Below are positions 1 through 14,040 of a stretch of 64,000 nucleotides of DNA, piece by piece. The stretch covers positions 79,113,894-79,177,893 of the forward strand of contig CM042010.1 of assembly GCA_023525715.1 (NCBI GenBank). The letters run 5' to 3'. How positions within the stretch are numbered: position 1 is the stretch's first letter; every line of letters starts with the position of its first letter. The notes under the pieces are model-generated. The model ran no database searches. It was not told the origin of the DNA and saw nothing but the letters and a program-made list of their open reading frames with translations. The stretch comes from Cichorium intybus (lineage: Eukaryota; Streptophyta; Magnoliopsida; Asterales; Asteraceae). A program made the translations under genes and the position numbers.

Positions 1-1003
1 GGTCAATAACCCATCATAATCATTAATAATTGTTCATAACCCATCACAACCTTCATAGTAATACATAACCCATACAACCCTTCATAACAGTCCATAACCC
101 ATCACAACCCTTTCTAATGGTCCATAACCCATCACAACTCTTTCTATGGTCCATAACCAATCGCAACCCTACATAATAGTACATAACCATTACAACCCTT
201 CATAATGGTCTATAACCCACAAAAACCTTAAAAATAGTCAATAACCCATCAAAACCATTCATAATTGACCATAACCCATCACAACCCTTCATAATTGACC
301 ATAACCCATCACAACCCTTCCTATGGTCCATAACCCAGGACAACCCTTTCTATGGTCCATAACCCATCACAACCCTTCATAATTAACCATAACCTATCCC
401 AACACTTCATAATGGTCCACAACACATCGCAACCCTGTATAATGGTCCATAACCATAACAACCCTTCATAATGGTCCATAAACCATAAAAACCTTCATAA
501 TCGTCCATAACCCATCACAACCCTTCAAAATGGTCCATAACCCAACACAACCCTTTCTATGGTCCATAACCCATCACAACTCTTCATAATTAACCATAAC
601 CTTTCACAACCCCTCATAATAGTCCATAACCCATCATAACCCTTCATAGTGGTCCATAACCCATCACAACCTTTATAATGGTCCATAACCCATCACAACC
701 CTTTATAATGGTCCATAACCCATCACAACCCTTCATAATGGAGCATAACCCATCACAACCCTTCATAATGGTCCATAATCCAACACAACCCTTTCTATGG
801 TCCATAACCCATAATAACCCTTTGTAATTGACCATAACCTATAACAACCCTTCATAATCGTCAATAACCCATCATAAGCCTTCATAATGGTTCATAACCC
901 ATCACAACCTTCATAATAGTACATAACCCATACAACCCTTCATAACGGTCCATAACCCATTACAACCCTTTCTAATGGTCCATAACCCATCACAACCCTT
1001 TCT
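1..1003. repeat. 30-bp satellite array, block 1
   Basis: Tandem units of about 28-30 bp, typified by CCATAACCCATCACAACCC followed by TTCATAATGGT or TTTCTATGGT. Units differ by point changes and by two or three tail types. Because the unit is near 30 bp it stays open in some frames and gives spurious repetitive ORFs on the minus strand. The array is cut at 1003 by the LTR of E1 and resumes in register at 28242. It contains no gene. Confidence 0.95.
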
Positions 1004-3211
<2,208 letters not shown>

Positions 3212-3231
3212 CGTTATCAGCACGAGGCTCT
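3212..3231 (+). promoter_or_regulatory. Copia A primer-binding site
   Basis: CGTTATCAGCACGAGGCTC lies directly after the LTR. The TATCAGCACGAG form is commonly seen at this place in plant copia elements. The matching tRNA was not determined. Confidence 0.6.
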
Positions 3232-3339
3232 AACGAAGGCGATTAAAAGACACATCGATCTTAATCAAGGTATGTAATTTCATCAAAACTAGAATGTTAA
3301 TTAATAATAATAATAACAACAATGACAACGAAAAAAAAA

Positions 3340-3830
3340 CAATATTTTATTCTCGAAGTTATGACTACTAATAAATTTCTTTTCTTATTTATCCTTGACG
3401 TTATGACTACTAACAAATTTCTTTTCTTATTTATCCTTGACGTTATGACTACTAACGAAGTTCATTTCTTATTCTAACTTTACTTACGCTTTATTAACAT
3501 TTATTATTGCAAACTAACTTTTGTTATCGCATACTAATTTTTATTTATGCAACTAACATTTATTTATGTATACTAACGTTTATTTATGCAAACTAACGTT
3601 TATTTACGGCAACTAACGTTTATTTATGCAAACTAACGTTTATTTACGGCAACTAACATTTATTTATGCAAACTAACATTTATTTACGCATACTAACATT
3701 TATTTATGTATACTAATGCTTATTTATATAAACTAATGTTTATTTACGCACACTAACATTTATTTATGTATACTAACTATTATTCATGCTCTGACATCTA
3801 TTTATATATACTAACGTTTATTTATGCGCA
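3340..3830 (+). repeat. Minisatellites in copia A leader
   Basis: There are two arrays. About three copies of a 44-bp unit contain TTATGACTACTAA (3360-3460). A degenerate array of about 19-20 bp units follows, of the form ACTAACGTTTATTTATGCA (about 3530-3830). No ORF is present. Such leaders are often variable between copies. Confidence 0.8.
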
Positions 3831-3985
3831 ACCGATTAAAAATAACATTTTAAATTTTAAAATAAAAGGAATTTGAGAAGATTCATCTATTTAATTATGT
3901 TTGTAACTATAATAGAAATAGTAAAACTCATCCCCACCTTTAAACGACAAATTTAATGAGTATTATTTTTCTTAGGAACTAAAAT

Positions 3986-5032
3986 ATGTCAAACATTGCA
4001 AAGCTTGAATTTACCGCTCTTGAAGTCAGCGGAAAGAACTACATGCCTTGGACTATAGATGTTACGATGCATCTTGAGTCCATGGATTTATCTGAAACTA
4101 TAAAAGAAAAAAATAAGTGCACGTCGCAAGATAAAGCACGTGCAATAATTTTCCTTCGCAAACATATCGATGAAATGTTGAGGTATGAATACCTCAATAC
4201 CACCGATCCTAGCACTCTTTGGAAAAGCTTAAAAGAAAGATTTGACCACCAAAAGGAAGTTATACTACCAAGTGCTAGGGCTGAGTGGTTATCGTTGAGG
4301 TTTCAAGACTTCAAAAAGGTACATGACTATAATTCCGCATTATTTCGGATATGTTCACAACTAAAATTTTGTGGGGAAGAGGTTTCTGATGCTTCGATGT
4401 TGGAGAAAACTCTCTCCACATTCCATGCATCAAATACGACATTGCAACAACAATATCGTTTGCAAAAGCTCAAAAAATATTCTGAGCTTAATACACTTCT
4501 CCTTGTTGCTGAACAAAATAATGAACTGTTAATAAAGAACCACCAGTCCCGTCCAACAGGTTCAGTAGCACTTCCTAAAGCAAATGCTACTATCACTTAT
4601 AAACCAAGAAATAATTCATATGGACGAGGACGTGGTCGTGGACGAGGCCGTGGTCGCGGTCGAGACCATTTTAACCAAAACCAAAATTTTGGGCGCGGTT
4701 ATACTCAAGGTCGTGGACGCGGTCATCCTTATAACCGTGGGCGTGGTCAAAGAAACAATAATCAACAAACTCCACAAGGAAATAATGTCCAACCACAAGA
4801 AAAAAGAAATGATGCCGGAACATCATAGAACCCCGGAGGTTCTTGTTATAGATGTGGTAGCACAGGTCATTGGTCAAGGACCTGTCGTACAGATCCCCAT
4901 CTTTGTAAACTTTACCAAGATTCTATTAAAGGAAAGGGGAAAGAAGTCAATCTCATCGATGGTGTTGATCTAGGAAACATTGAACTAAACACTCTTGACT
5001 TTTGCAATGATTTAGACATCCTAGAAAACTAG
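3986..5032 (+). pseudogene. gag: Copia A Gag, split by an amber stop
   Basis: The first 280 codons hold the copia-type capsid domain (about residues 50-190, UBN2/retrotran_gag family) and an RG-rich nucleic-acid-binding stretch (about 213-262). An in-frame TAG at 4826-4828 comes next. Beyond it the same frame continues to TAG at 5030-5032 and contains a CX2CX4HX4C zinc knuckle (cysteines and histidine within 4844-4885). The stop therefore removes the knuckle. The start at 3986 is the first ATG in frame and gives the usual N-terminus of this Gag class. Gag would form the virus-like particle in the cytoplasm. Confidence 0.9.
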
Positions 5033-5132
5033 TTTCCTTTTGTAACATGTTTTTAATTTTTCATTGTAATGTTTTTCTTTCTTAATGAAGTTTTTCGAGT
5101 CACTTTTATTAAAATTGTGTTCATAACTCATC

Positions 5133-7409
5133 ATGTATTTTTCTTATATGAAGTTCAAAATGAGTTCAACTGGAGCACAAAACCAAGGAAATCTTGGAGA
5201 ACTCTTAATAATTGATTGTGGTACCACACACACCATCTTGAAAACAAAGAAATATTTTTCCACACTAAAAGCCGTAAAAGGGCACATAAATACAATATCA
5301 GGTCCTGTAGACTTGATCGTAGGAGCAGGAAATGCTTGTTTCATGTTACCTAATGGTACGAAGTTTGTAATCAGTAATGCGTTATTTTCCCCAAAGTCAA
5401 ATAGAAATTTATTGGGTTTTAATGATATATATCTTAACGGATATGACACATTCACCAAAACAGTAGGAAACAAGAAATATATGTTTATAATAAATGAAAA
5501 TCATATATTGGAGAAATTACCACAATTTGATTCTGGTTTACATTTTACATATATAAATATAGTTGAGTCAAATTTGGTGGTTAAAGAAAAATTTTGTGAT
5601 CCTAGAATATTTAGTTTGTGGCATGACAGGCTGGGCCATCCAGGATTAACAATGATGCGTCGAATAATTGAAAATACATTTGGGCATCCATTAAAGGACC
5701 AGAAGTTCCCTCAAATAGGTAATAAGAACCCGTGTATTTCTTGTTCCCTTGGGAAATTAATTACAAGACCTTCACCAATGAAAGTTGAAAGGGAATCACC
5801 TAGATTTCTAGAAAGAATTCAAGGAGACATATGTGGACCAATTCATCCACCTTCTGGACCATTTAAATACTTTATGGTCTTAATAGATGCATCAACTAGA
5901 TGGTCTCATGTTTGCCTATTATCAACTCGTAACATGGCATTCGCAAAATTCCTAACTCATATTATTAAACTGAGAGCACATTTTCCTGATTATAACATCA
6001 ATAAAGTGAGACTTGATAATGCAGGTGAGTTTACGTCTCAGGTATTCAATGATTATTGTATGTCTATAGGAATTACTGTTGAGCATCCAGTTGCACATGT
6101 ACACACTCAAAATGGTTTAGCAGAATCACTGATTAAACGTCTCCAATTAATAGCTAGACCATTAATAATGAGAACAAAACTTCCTGTTTCCATTTGGGGT
6201 CATGCAATTTTACATGCTGCATCACTTATTCGTTTGAGACCAAGTGCATATCATACACATTCTCCCCTTCAACTTGTTTCTGGAAAAGAACCAGATATAT
6301 CCCACCTTAAAATTTTTGGAAGTGCAGTATATGTTCCTATTGCTCCACCACAACGTACAAAAATGGGTCCTCAAAGGAGGTTGGGAATATATGTTGGTTT
6401 TGAAACAAATTCAATAATAAGATATCTTGAACCTTTGACAGGTGATATGTTTACAGCACGTCTTGCTGATTGCCATTTCAATGAAGAAAATTTCCCAACG
6501 CTTGGGGGAGAAATGAAAACCCAAGAAAAGAATGTTTCATGGTATGAACCTTCTTTATCATATCTTGATCCCTGTACACAAGAATGTGAGATGGGTGTTC
6601 AAAAAATAATACATTTGCAAGAAGTTGCAAATCAATTACCTGATGCATTTACTGATACAAAAAGAGTTACTAAATCATATATACCTGCTGTTAACGCTCC
6701 AGCTCGAATTGAACTCCCAGATAGACAATATGATAAAAAAGTAACTCAAGAATCCAAAGCACGCCTGAAGCGTGGAAAGCCATTTGGTTCTAAGGATGCA
6801 AATCCTAGAAAAAGAAGAGGAATGGAAAATATGTTTGAGCATAATGAAAGTGTTCATGAAGAAACACAAAATAACATTACTTCCCCAGTTGAGGAAATAA
6901 ATGATAAGGAGATTGAAATTAATTATGGTCATATAAAAATAGTAAGGAGCCAATATGAATTAGAAGATATAATATTTTCTTATTCAGTTGCATGCAATAT
7001 TATCAATGAGGATCCAGAACCACAATCTGTCATTGAATGCCAAAATAGGCAGGATTGGGGTAAATGGAAAGAGGCCATGCAAGCTGAATTAACGTCTCTC
7101 AATAACAAAAAGGTTTTTGGACCTATTATACTCACACCTGGAGTTGTGAAACCATTGGGATACAGATGGATTTTTATACGAAAAAGAAATGAGAAAAATG
7201 AAATTGTGAGATACAAAGCCAGGCTCATTGCTCAAGGTTTTTCTCAAAGGCCGGGAATTGATTATGAAGAAACATATTCTCCTGTTATGGATGCAATCAC
7301 TTTCAGATATTTAATCAGTCTTGCAGTTTCTGAAAATTTAGATATGCATCTTATGGATGTTGTTACTGCTTACTTATATGGATCACTTGACAGTGACCGA
7401 AGGATTTAA
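5133..7409 (+). pseudogene. pol: Copia A Pol, N-terminal part (protease, integrase, start of RT)
   Basis: A 758-codon open frame. The protease active site is DCGTT (Asp at about residue 28). The integrase HHCC module starts at WHDRLGHPG (about 162) and continues to CISCSLGK. The integrase catalytic acids lie in GDICGP (about 230), LDNAGEF (about 293) and NGLAESL (about 326). RT begins near residue 635 and reaches the conserved DVVTAYLYGS segment. The frame then ends because a few bases are missing near 7391-7400, judged against the usual spacing of this RT block, and reading continues in another frame. Pol lies in its own ORF about 100 bp after gag. Confidence 0.92.
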
Positions 7410-9673
7410 AATGCCAGAAGCATTAAGTGCAAAACCCAAACAAATGTATTCTATCAAACTGCAAAGATCATTGTATGTGTTAAAGCAATCTGGACGTATG
7501 TGGTACAATCATCTAAGTGATTACTTAATAAGCAAAGGCTATAAAAACAATACTATTTGTCCGTATGTATTTATTAAGAAAGCAACATCTGGATATGTGA
7601 TTATAGCCGTCTATGTTGATGATCTAAACATTATTGGGACGAATAAAGAAATCCTTGAAGTGATTGAATTTTTAAAGAAAGAATTTGAAATGAAAGACCT
7701 TGGGAAAACCAAATATTGTCTTGGTTTACAGATTGAGCATATGCCAAATGGGATACTTGTCCATCAAACGAACTATACAGAAAGGGTCTTGAAACGTTTT
7801 AATATGGATAAAGCCAAACCTTTAAGCTCTCCAATGATTGTTAGATCACTAAATATTGACAAAGATCCATATCGCCCTTGTGAGGAAAATGAAGAAATTC
7901 TTGGTCCAGAAGTACCATATCTTAAATGAATTGGAGCTCTTATGTATCTTACTAATTGTACTAGACCTGACATTTCTTTTGCAGTAAATCTATTAGCAAG
8001 ATTTAGTTCATCTCCAACAAAAAGACACTGGAATGGAATCAAGCACATATTACGATACCTTCGCGGAACTACTGATTTAGGTTTATTTTTTCCTAATAGT
8101 TCAAAACAAGGCTTGATTGGTTATGTAGATGCAGGTTACTTGTCTGATCCTCATAAAGCTAGATCTCAAACTGGATATGTATTCATGAATGGAGGTACTG
8201 CAATATCTTAGCGTTCTCAAAAGCAAACACTCGTCGCCACATCTTCAAATCATGCAGAAGTAATTGCTCTAAATGAAGCTAGTAGAGAATGTACATGGTT
8301 AAGATCGATGACACAACTTATCCTGACTTCTTGTGGAATTGATAAAGATAAATCTCCAACCTTAATCTATGAAGATAAGGGAAATCTCCAATAAAGTCCC
8401 AATATTTTTTGCCTAATTTATGAAAAAGTCCTAAATTAATTTTTATTTACAAAAAAGGACAGAAAACCGGCTAATGTTTTCAATTTTGCCCTTTTTAACC
8501 TTTTCAGCAGGTAACTACATGTTTTATCTTCAATAAAGTCCTAATATTTTGACATAGTTTACGAAAAAGTCCCAACATGTTTTATCTTCGATAAAGTCCT
8601 AATATTTTGGCCCAATTTATGGAAAAATCTGAACATTTTGACTTAGTTTACTTGGAAAAAATTACGTATTTTTACATGTATTTACGTCTTTAATAATGTA
8701 TTTATATGTTTGAAAATATATTTTTACATATTTATGCATGTATTTATTTAAAATACGTAAAAATAGTTAATTTTTACGTAAATTAATCATCTAGTTTCGT
8801 GCAATTCAATTTTGTTTGATTAATTTCCAGTCTGTCTAATCCCTATAAGAAAACTTACCGAAATTCATATCCATCATTTGAATTAAATACATGAATAAAA
8901 AGTAATTTTTACGTATTTATACGTTTATAAAATGTATTTATACATCGTTTTTACTTTTTACGTATTTTTGACGTCATTTTTAATTAATCATCTAGTTCTG
9001 TGCAATTCAATTTAGGTTTTTTACGTTATTAAATATGTTATCTTTAACTATTTTTTATAAATACGCAAAAATATATTTTTAAAAATATAAAAACACTATT
9101 AAAAACCTAAATACATGTAAAAATCCGTAATGTTTTCCAAGTAAAACTAAGCTAAAATACCAAGACCTTTCCATAAACTGGGGAAAAATATTAGGACTTT
9201 ATTGAAAATAAAACACGTTGGGACTTTTCCGTAAACTGTGCCAAAATATTGTGACTTTATTGAAGATAAAACATGTAGACTTTACACGTGGCAATGTAAC
9301 CTGCTGAAAAGGTAAAAAAGGGTTAATTTGAATACATTTGCCAGTTTTCTGTCCTTTTTTGTTAATAAAAATTAATTTGGGACTTTTTCATAAATTGAGC
9401 CAAAATATTGGGACTTTATTGGAGATTTCCCATGAAGATAATGCAGCATGTGTCGCTCAAATGAAAGAAGGGTACATCAAAAGCGACAGGACAAAACATA
9501 TTCCTCCAAAGTTTTTTGAATACACTCAAGAGCGTATAAAGAATCAACAGATTGAACTAAAATATGTTCAATCTAGCAACAATGCAGCAGATCTTTTCAC
9601 AAAGGTACTTCCTACCAAGATCTTTAGAAAACATGTTCATGGTATTGGAATGAGACATCTACACAATACATAA
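7357..9673 (+). pseudogene. pol: Copia A Pol, C-terminal part (RT and RNase H), interrupted
   Basis: The frame resumes with the RT catalytic motif YVDD (about 7611-7623), so the RT active site itself is intact. An in-frame TGA sits at 7927-7929 and a TAG at 8209-8211; the TAG falls where a Trp normally stands in the RNase H region. The Mutator-like element at 8379-9431 then splits the RNase H segment YEDNA; coding resumes in the same sense after the duplicated target. The C-terminus contains SDRTKHI and DLFTK, typical of copia RNase H, and ends at 9671-9673. Confidence 0.9.
8379..9431. mobile_element. Non-autonomous Mutator-like (MULE) TIR element
   Basis: The termini are GGGAAATCTCCAATAAAGTC and its exact reverse complement. 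At least the outer 30 bp match perfectly and the inverted similarity runs on for roughly 300 bp. A perfect 10-bp direct duplication ATGAAGATAA flanks it (8369-8378 and 9432-9441). Long arms and a 9-11 bp duplication are MULE features. The arms are themselves built of roughly 60-bp sub-repeats containing AATAAAGTCCTAATATTTTG. No transposase is present. Confidence 0.85.
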
Positions 9674-9832
9674 TGGTCATTCGATATCTAAATGAGGGGG
9701 AGTCAACTAGACACTGCACTCTTTTTCCCTTCGCTAAAGTTTTTTCCCACTGGGTTTTCTTTAGCAAGGTTTTTAATGAGGCAGTACTTCAAAGTTGAAC
9801 TCTGATATAGAATGATGTCATTCAAGGGGGAG
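9674..9832 (+). promoter_or_regulatory. Copia A 3' untranslated segment and polypurine tract
   Basis: AAGGGGGAG at 9824-9832 directly precedes the TGTTACAAG start of the 3' LTR and is the plus-strand primer. A second, similar purine run (GAGGGGGAG) lies near 9693-9701. Confidence 0.85.
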
Positions 9833-10102
9833 TGTTACAAGTAATTGGTGAATGACAACATTATGTCATCACTTTGTCATCACTTTGCATTTACCAATTA
9901 AACAACTATATTTGAATAGTAGACTTGGTAGTATAAATAGACCATCAATGTAAGGAAGAAAATGCATCTCATATCAACTCATTCACAAGTGATATAAACT
10001 CTCTCTACTCTCTCCAAGCTCTCAAGCTTTCTTTTTTTTTCTTCATCTATATTCTAGTTTTTAGTTTGTTCATAATTTTCGTGGTAACGCTGAATTTATA
10101 AC

Positions 10103-10103
<1 letters not shown>
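9833..10103 (+). repeat. Copia A 3' LTR
   Basis: Near-identical to 2956-3211, with a short internal duplication (TCATCACTTTG twice). It ends in AACA at 10100-10103. Confidence 0.93.

Positions 10104-10105
<2 letters not shown>

Positions 10106-10192
<87 letters not shown>
10106..10192. repeat. (TA)n microsatellite, right half of the E1 LTR tract
   Basis: TA repeats that follow copia A and lead back into E1 LTR sequence at TTAATATATAAAATCGC. Confidence 0.95.
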
Positions 10193-10197
<5 letters not shown>

Positions 10198-10554
10198 TAT
10201 AAAATCGCTGGCCACAACACTCACTCAGACTGTCACTTACTCAACTATTGAATAATTACAGTTTTAGTCCATGCACCTTTAATTAATTAATTTAATCACC
10301 AAATTAATTCCAATTAATTCCAGATTAATTTCTAATTAATTAATATAGTTTCTAATTAATATATTATCACTTTAATATATTAATAAACTATATATTTAAT
10401 TTCTATTGATTTATTAATCACATAATAAATCAATCTTTCTCTCTACTGAACTTTCTACCAAACCTCCTACTATGAGGGCAACCCAAATGGACTATGCTAC
10501 TATTAATTAGATAAATACTAATTATTAGTCATGGCTTAGACACCTAATCCAACA
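10193..10554 (-). repeat. E1 3' LTR, proximal segment
   Basis: Matches 27880-28241 of the 5' LTR. On the minus strand it begins TGTTGGATTAGGTGTC at 10554. It includes AATTAATT-rich sequence. Confidence 0.92.
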
Positions 10555-10567
10555 GTCTCCCACTTGG
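10555..10567 (-). promoter_or_regulatory. E1 polypurine tract
   Basis: Minus-strand CCAAGTGGGAGAC sits immediately upstream of the TGTTGG start of the 3' LTR. Similar CCAGTGGGAG strings recur within the element at 12421, 12842 and 13164. Confidence 0.8.
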
Positions 10568-11661
10568 ATAAGTCTATGACATATAATTACTAATTTATCC
10601 TCTAACTAATCAGCAAACGGTAGCTTCCTAGAAACTGCTGCGGAACTCTGACCTAGTCAGTTCTATCCATAGATAAGTGATTATATGATCCTTCGTCTAA
10701 CAAGATATTTTCAGACACGAGACATGGATTGAGATCAATCTCTGTCCGATACTCTGTTTCTCGATTTTCGATTCTGCTTATGACTTTAGAACTTCTAATT
10801 GAACACATCAATTTAGTCCAGGCTGGCCAGCACTTTAGTCAACTTCAAAATCATCGAGAGGCCTACAGATATCTGTTTCCCGTCAGGGTCAAGGAACGAA
10901 TAAGATTCGACTCATATGCTTATATCTTTTACCAGTCAAATCATTCACAACAACACGTTTTATAACATCGAGTTACCGATGCATTTTCGTAATATCAATG
11001 AACAACTTCCTTGTAAATTATAACTCATATCTCTCCACTTCAAGATCATAGGATATTATCGTCTCAACATTGTTTGTGATATAATCCATGAAGCAATCTA
11101 TTGAGCATGGGTCTATCCAATACTCAAATCTCTATTTCTAAGTACTCATGAATGTTGTAGCAATCCTATTGCTATGTCTAACTCCTTAGACAGTCTATAA
11201 ATCAATTCATGACAGTCTTGATTCAATACTTACTTCCCAAAGTATGAGCGACTGTGGACCTTTCTGAATAATTAAATTATTCGGGAAGTAAAACATGCGA
11301 AAGTGAAACATAAAGATTTGACTGGCAGCTATTCCTGCTTATTACCAAGTCTCCACAAGGTAATCACCAAGTCGGACCTTGTCATAAACTATTATCGGTT
11401 TCAAGATTTCTTTTAAACTTTCAATTCTAATTTTACAGCTATGTCTTTATGAACCTTACACTCTTTCTATGTTTCCAAAGTATCTCATACTTATACACTT
11501 TATTGCAGATGATCCAATCGGATGCTCATCCGATAACATCTCAATATGTTATCCTGTCAATTTCTCTTCTAACTCTATTCTGGTAATGTGTAATGTGACT
11601 TCCTATGGTTCTGGGGTCTTTAGTCAACTTGACTGCACCCTAAGACTATTTTGAGGTGTTA

Positions 11662-11693
11662 TGATGTGCCGGTGAACCACACGCGCTCCATCA
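11662..11693 (-). other. E1 hairpin family I, copy 1
   Basis: Arms TGATG and CATCA flank a 22-base loop that starts TGCCGGTGAACC and ends CGCGCTC. Three further copies with the same 22-base loop and different stems lie at 12650, 15611 and 15691. Confidence 0.6.
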
Positions 11694-12045
11694 GAATACC
11701 AACGAGATTCTTTAACCATGAAGTCCTTTAACATCATGTCCTGACGTTAATAATTACCAATTTAAAAATCCTTCAAATTAACACTATCACCCCAATCATT
11801 TCCTAATGAATTCTCACTTGAGTTCAAACAATCCATCCTGTATTCCTAGCCAGACAATGTCCTGAATCCAACTTACTATGCCCTAAGCATCAAGCCATCA
11901 GGACATGTTCATGACATTTTGATCGATCCAAGAAACTTGTGGAACCCGATCCAATCTTATTCCAAACCCTTTCGGAATCCAAAGATTATTTATAATCCTT
12001 GTGTCATGATTTTCGAAAAACTATTTCCTTTCGGAGACTCTTCTC

Positions 12046-12380
12046 ATGCATCTTGAATCTTATCAAGATCATGCTTACAATGGCTAGGTCTAGGCTGGCG
12101 ATTTCATCTATCCAATAGATGACTGTGAATTACATGAGTATGTTGCACCTTCTTAATTTCTTTCATGCCAAGTCATCACACTTTGCAATGATAAGAAAAC
12201 CATTTTCCTGGGTCTATGCATCTTGAATCTCATCAAGATCATTTTGGCAGAGTCTGGATCTATCTCATAGACGTTTGCAATCACCTGAGTATGCCGTATT
12301 TCTATTAAGGCTTTCATAGCGATCCGTCTCTTAACACCAAGTCATTACACTTTGTAATGAAAAGAGACGTTTCCTAGAAA
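12046..12380 (-). repeat. E1 diverged ~170-bp tandem duplication with three hairpins per unit
   Basis: Units start near 12046 and 12216. Each carries a hairpin ATCTTGA/TCAAGAT (12050-12069 and 12220-12239), a hairpin around CTAT/ATAG (12105-12121 and 12258-12272) and a hairpin TCATNNCA-CTT-TGNNATGA (12173-12191 and 12342-12360). The third is a perfect 8-bp stem in unit 2. In unit 1 two positions differ, and they would pair as G-U only in the minus-strand RNA. The rest of the unit is much more diverged. Confidence 0.6.
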
Positions 12381-12649
12381 CAGTATGTATCCCACATATG
12401 GAGATAGTAGATAACGGCGACTCCCACTGGCTTTGACATGGTTATAGACTATTCACAAAATCCAGGACTTATGGCACATTTTGAGAATCCAAACCTTTCT
12501 GACATTTTAATAGAAATCTTTTAGCCCTTTCTCAAAATTCAATCATTTGGCATATTTTTGAGAATCTGAATATCCTTTCTTGCGAGATGCCCGAGGGGAA
12601 ATCCCAGGCCTATTTACCTTTGTACTGGGAGACTCTTTGTGAGTCCCTA

Positions 12650-12683
12650 TTAGTGTGCCGGTGATCCACACACGCTGCACTAA
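12650..12683 (-). other. E1 hairpin family I, copy 2
   Basis: Arms TTAGTG and CACTAA around the 22-base loop (TGCCGGTGATCC to ACGCTG). Compared with copies 1 and 3, two stem positions have changed on both sides, so pairing is kept. Another hairpin, GACTC/GAGTC, lies just before it at 12631-12645. Confidence 0.6.
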
Positions 12684-13608
12684 CGATTCACAATGTACCG
12701 TACAGTATCCTTTCGGATTCCATCCTCTATTGAGATTACTTCTCCCGGAATCAATTACTTGACTCTGAGTATCGTCTCACTCAACCAAATGTTCTTAAGG
12801 TATGTATCTGTCCATGTTGCTTTCTTTTGATGATTCAGTTACTCCCACTGGTTTTTAGATCAGGTGTAAAATCAATCAAATTTTCACATAGACTGTGTCT
12901 CGCCCTAAGGTTCTCTTGTTTGGCAGCAACCGGGCTCACCAATGCTTCCAAGTAGTCGGATTGTAAATCCGTACCAACTATAGTGTTTTACCACCAATCG
13001 GTATGTCACCTCAATCATAACTACTTATGATGGTGATCAATACTACTGGTCAAGAGAAGATTATGTCAGTTGTAGAACAGAAATCTGATTTCTGCTCCAA
13101 GACTAGTGATGACTAAAGGTCCTTTCACTTGGCTAATCCTGAACTCATTCAGGTCTGTCCCAACTCCCACTGTTTCCTTAGAACATGAGTTCTTTCTAAA
13201 AGAGCTATTCTTTTAGAGTTGCAGCGGGATAGCCAATGAAACGACATTGCTGATCAGGTTCAGGCTAGTCATGAGGTTCGGACGAACACTACGGGACCCT
13301 AGACTTTCAATGTACAAGTGGGATAATCCTAGCTTTACATATCAGACAGTGTTTGCAAGACCTACTTAGTCTAGGATGTGGTCGGAATATGGTTTATATG
13401 GACTGACTGGTATAGTATTCTACTTATTGGAAACTAATTGGCAATGTATCTCATACATCGAGGATCGAACTGTTTCGACCAATGCTTCATTATCTTCCCT
13501 AAGACACATTATAACCATTAATGCTCTTGGAAAAGAATGAACTGTGAAAACTTTTTCTCAGTTTATGTTATCGCTCAGGTTCTGTGGAACTTGTACTTCC
13601 TTTGAAGT

Positions 13609-13687
13609 CCTTGAACTGTTCAAGGTTTCAATTCAATTGCTTATCCCGATAAGCAATGCCATATTCGTCATACCGAATGATGAATAT
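13609..13687. other. Cluster of three consecutive hairpins in E1
   Basis: CCTTGAA-CTG-TTCAAGG (13609-13625) is followed by a perfect 10-bp stem ATTGCTTATC/GATAAGCAAT with a 2-base loop (13636-13657), then ATATTC/GAATAT with an inner TCAT/ATGA (13661-13687). In the third, the G-T mismatch would pair on the plus strand, so this cluster does not by itself favour either strand. Confidence 0.55.
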
Positions 13688-13830
13688 TGTGAAGTACAAA
13701 CAATTGTGTTCTATATCAAGATTCGAGTAATACACAGCAACAGGTGCGTCCGTTGCTCTTAATCTCAATATCTTTTACATATCTATGTAAACTTATGACC
13801 ATGTTAACTTTGTTCAAGACTTACAATCTT

Positions 13831-14040
13831 CAGTTGACTCTAAGTCAACTGATTCCAAAATCCTATCCTCTGGATCTTTGGGTGATTCATCTCTTGCCAC
13901 ATGTGCTTTATAAAGAACTTAATCATCATCTGACTCTAAGTCAGATGATTCTAAAGTCCTGTCTAACTGGACCTTTGGTTGATTCATTTCTTGATACATT
14001 AAGAACTCAATTCATCAAGTGACTTTAAGTCAAATGATTC
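13831..14040 (-). repeat. E1 triplicated ~90-bp segment with covarying palindrome
   Basis: Three diverged copies each start with a palindrome and continue GATTC-AAA-TCC...GGATCTTTGG. Copy 1 has CAGTTGAC/GTCAACTG (13831-13851). Copy 2 has CATCTGAC/GTCAGATG (13927-13947), which is also a perfect 8-bp stem but differs at paired positions. Copy 3 (about 14013-14037) keeps the outer and inner arms with a 2-base internal mismatch. Copies are spaced 96 and about 87 bp apart. Confidence 0.62.
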
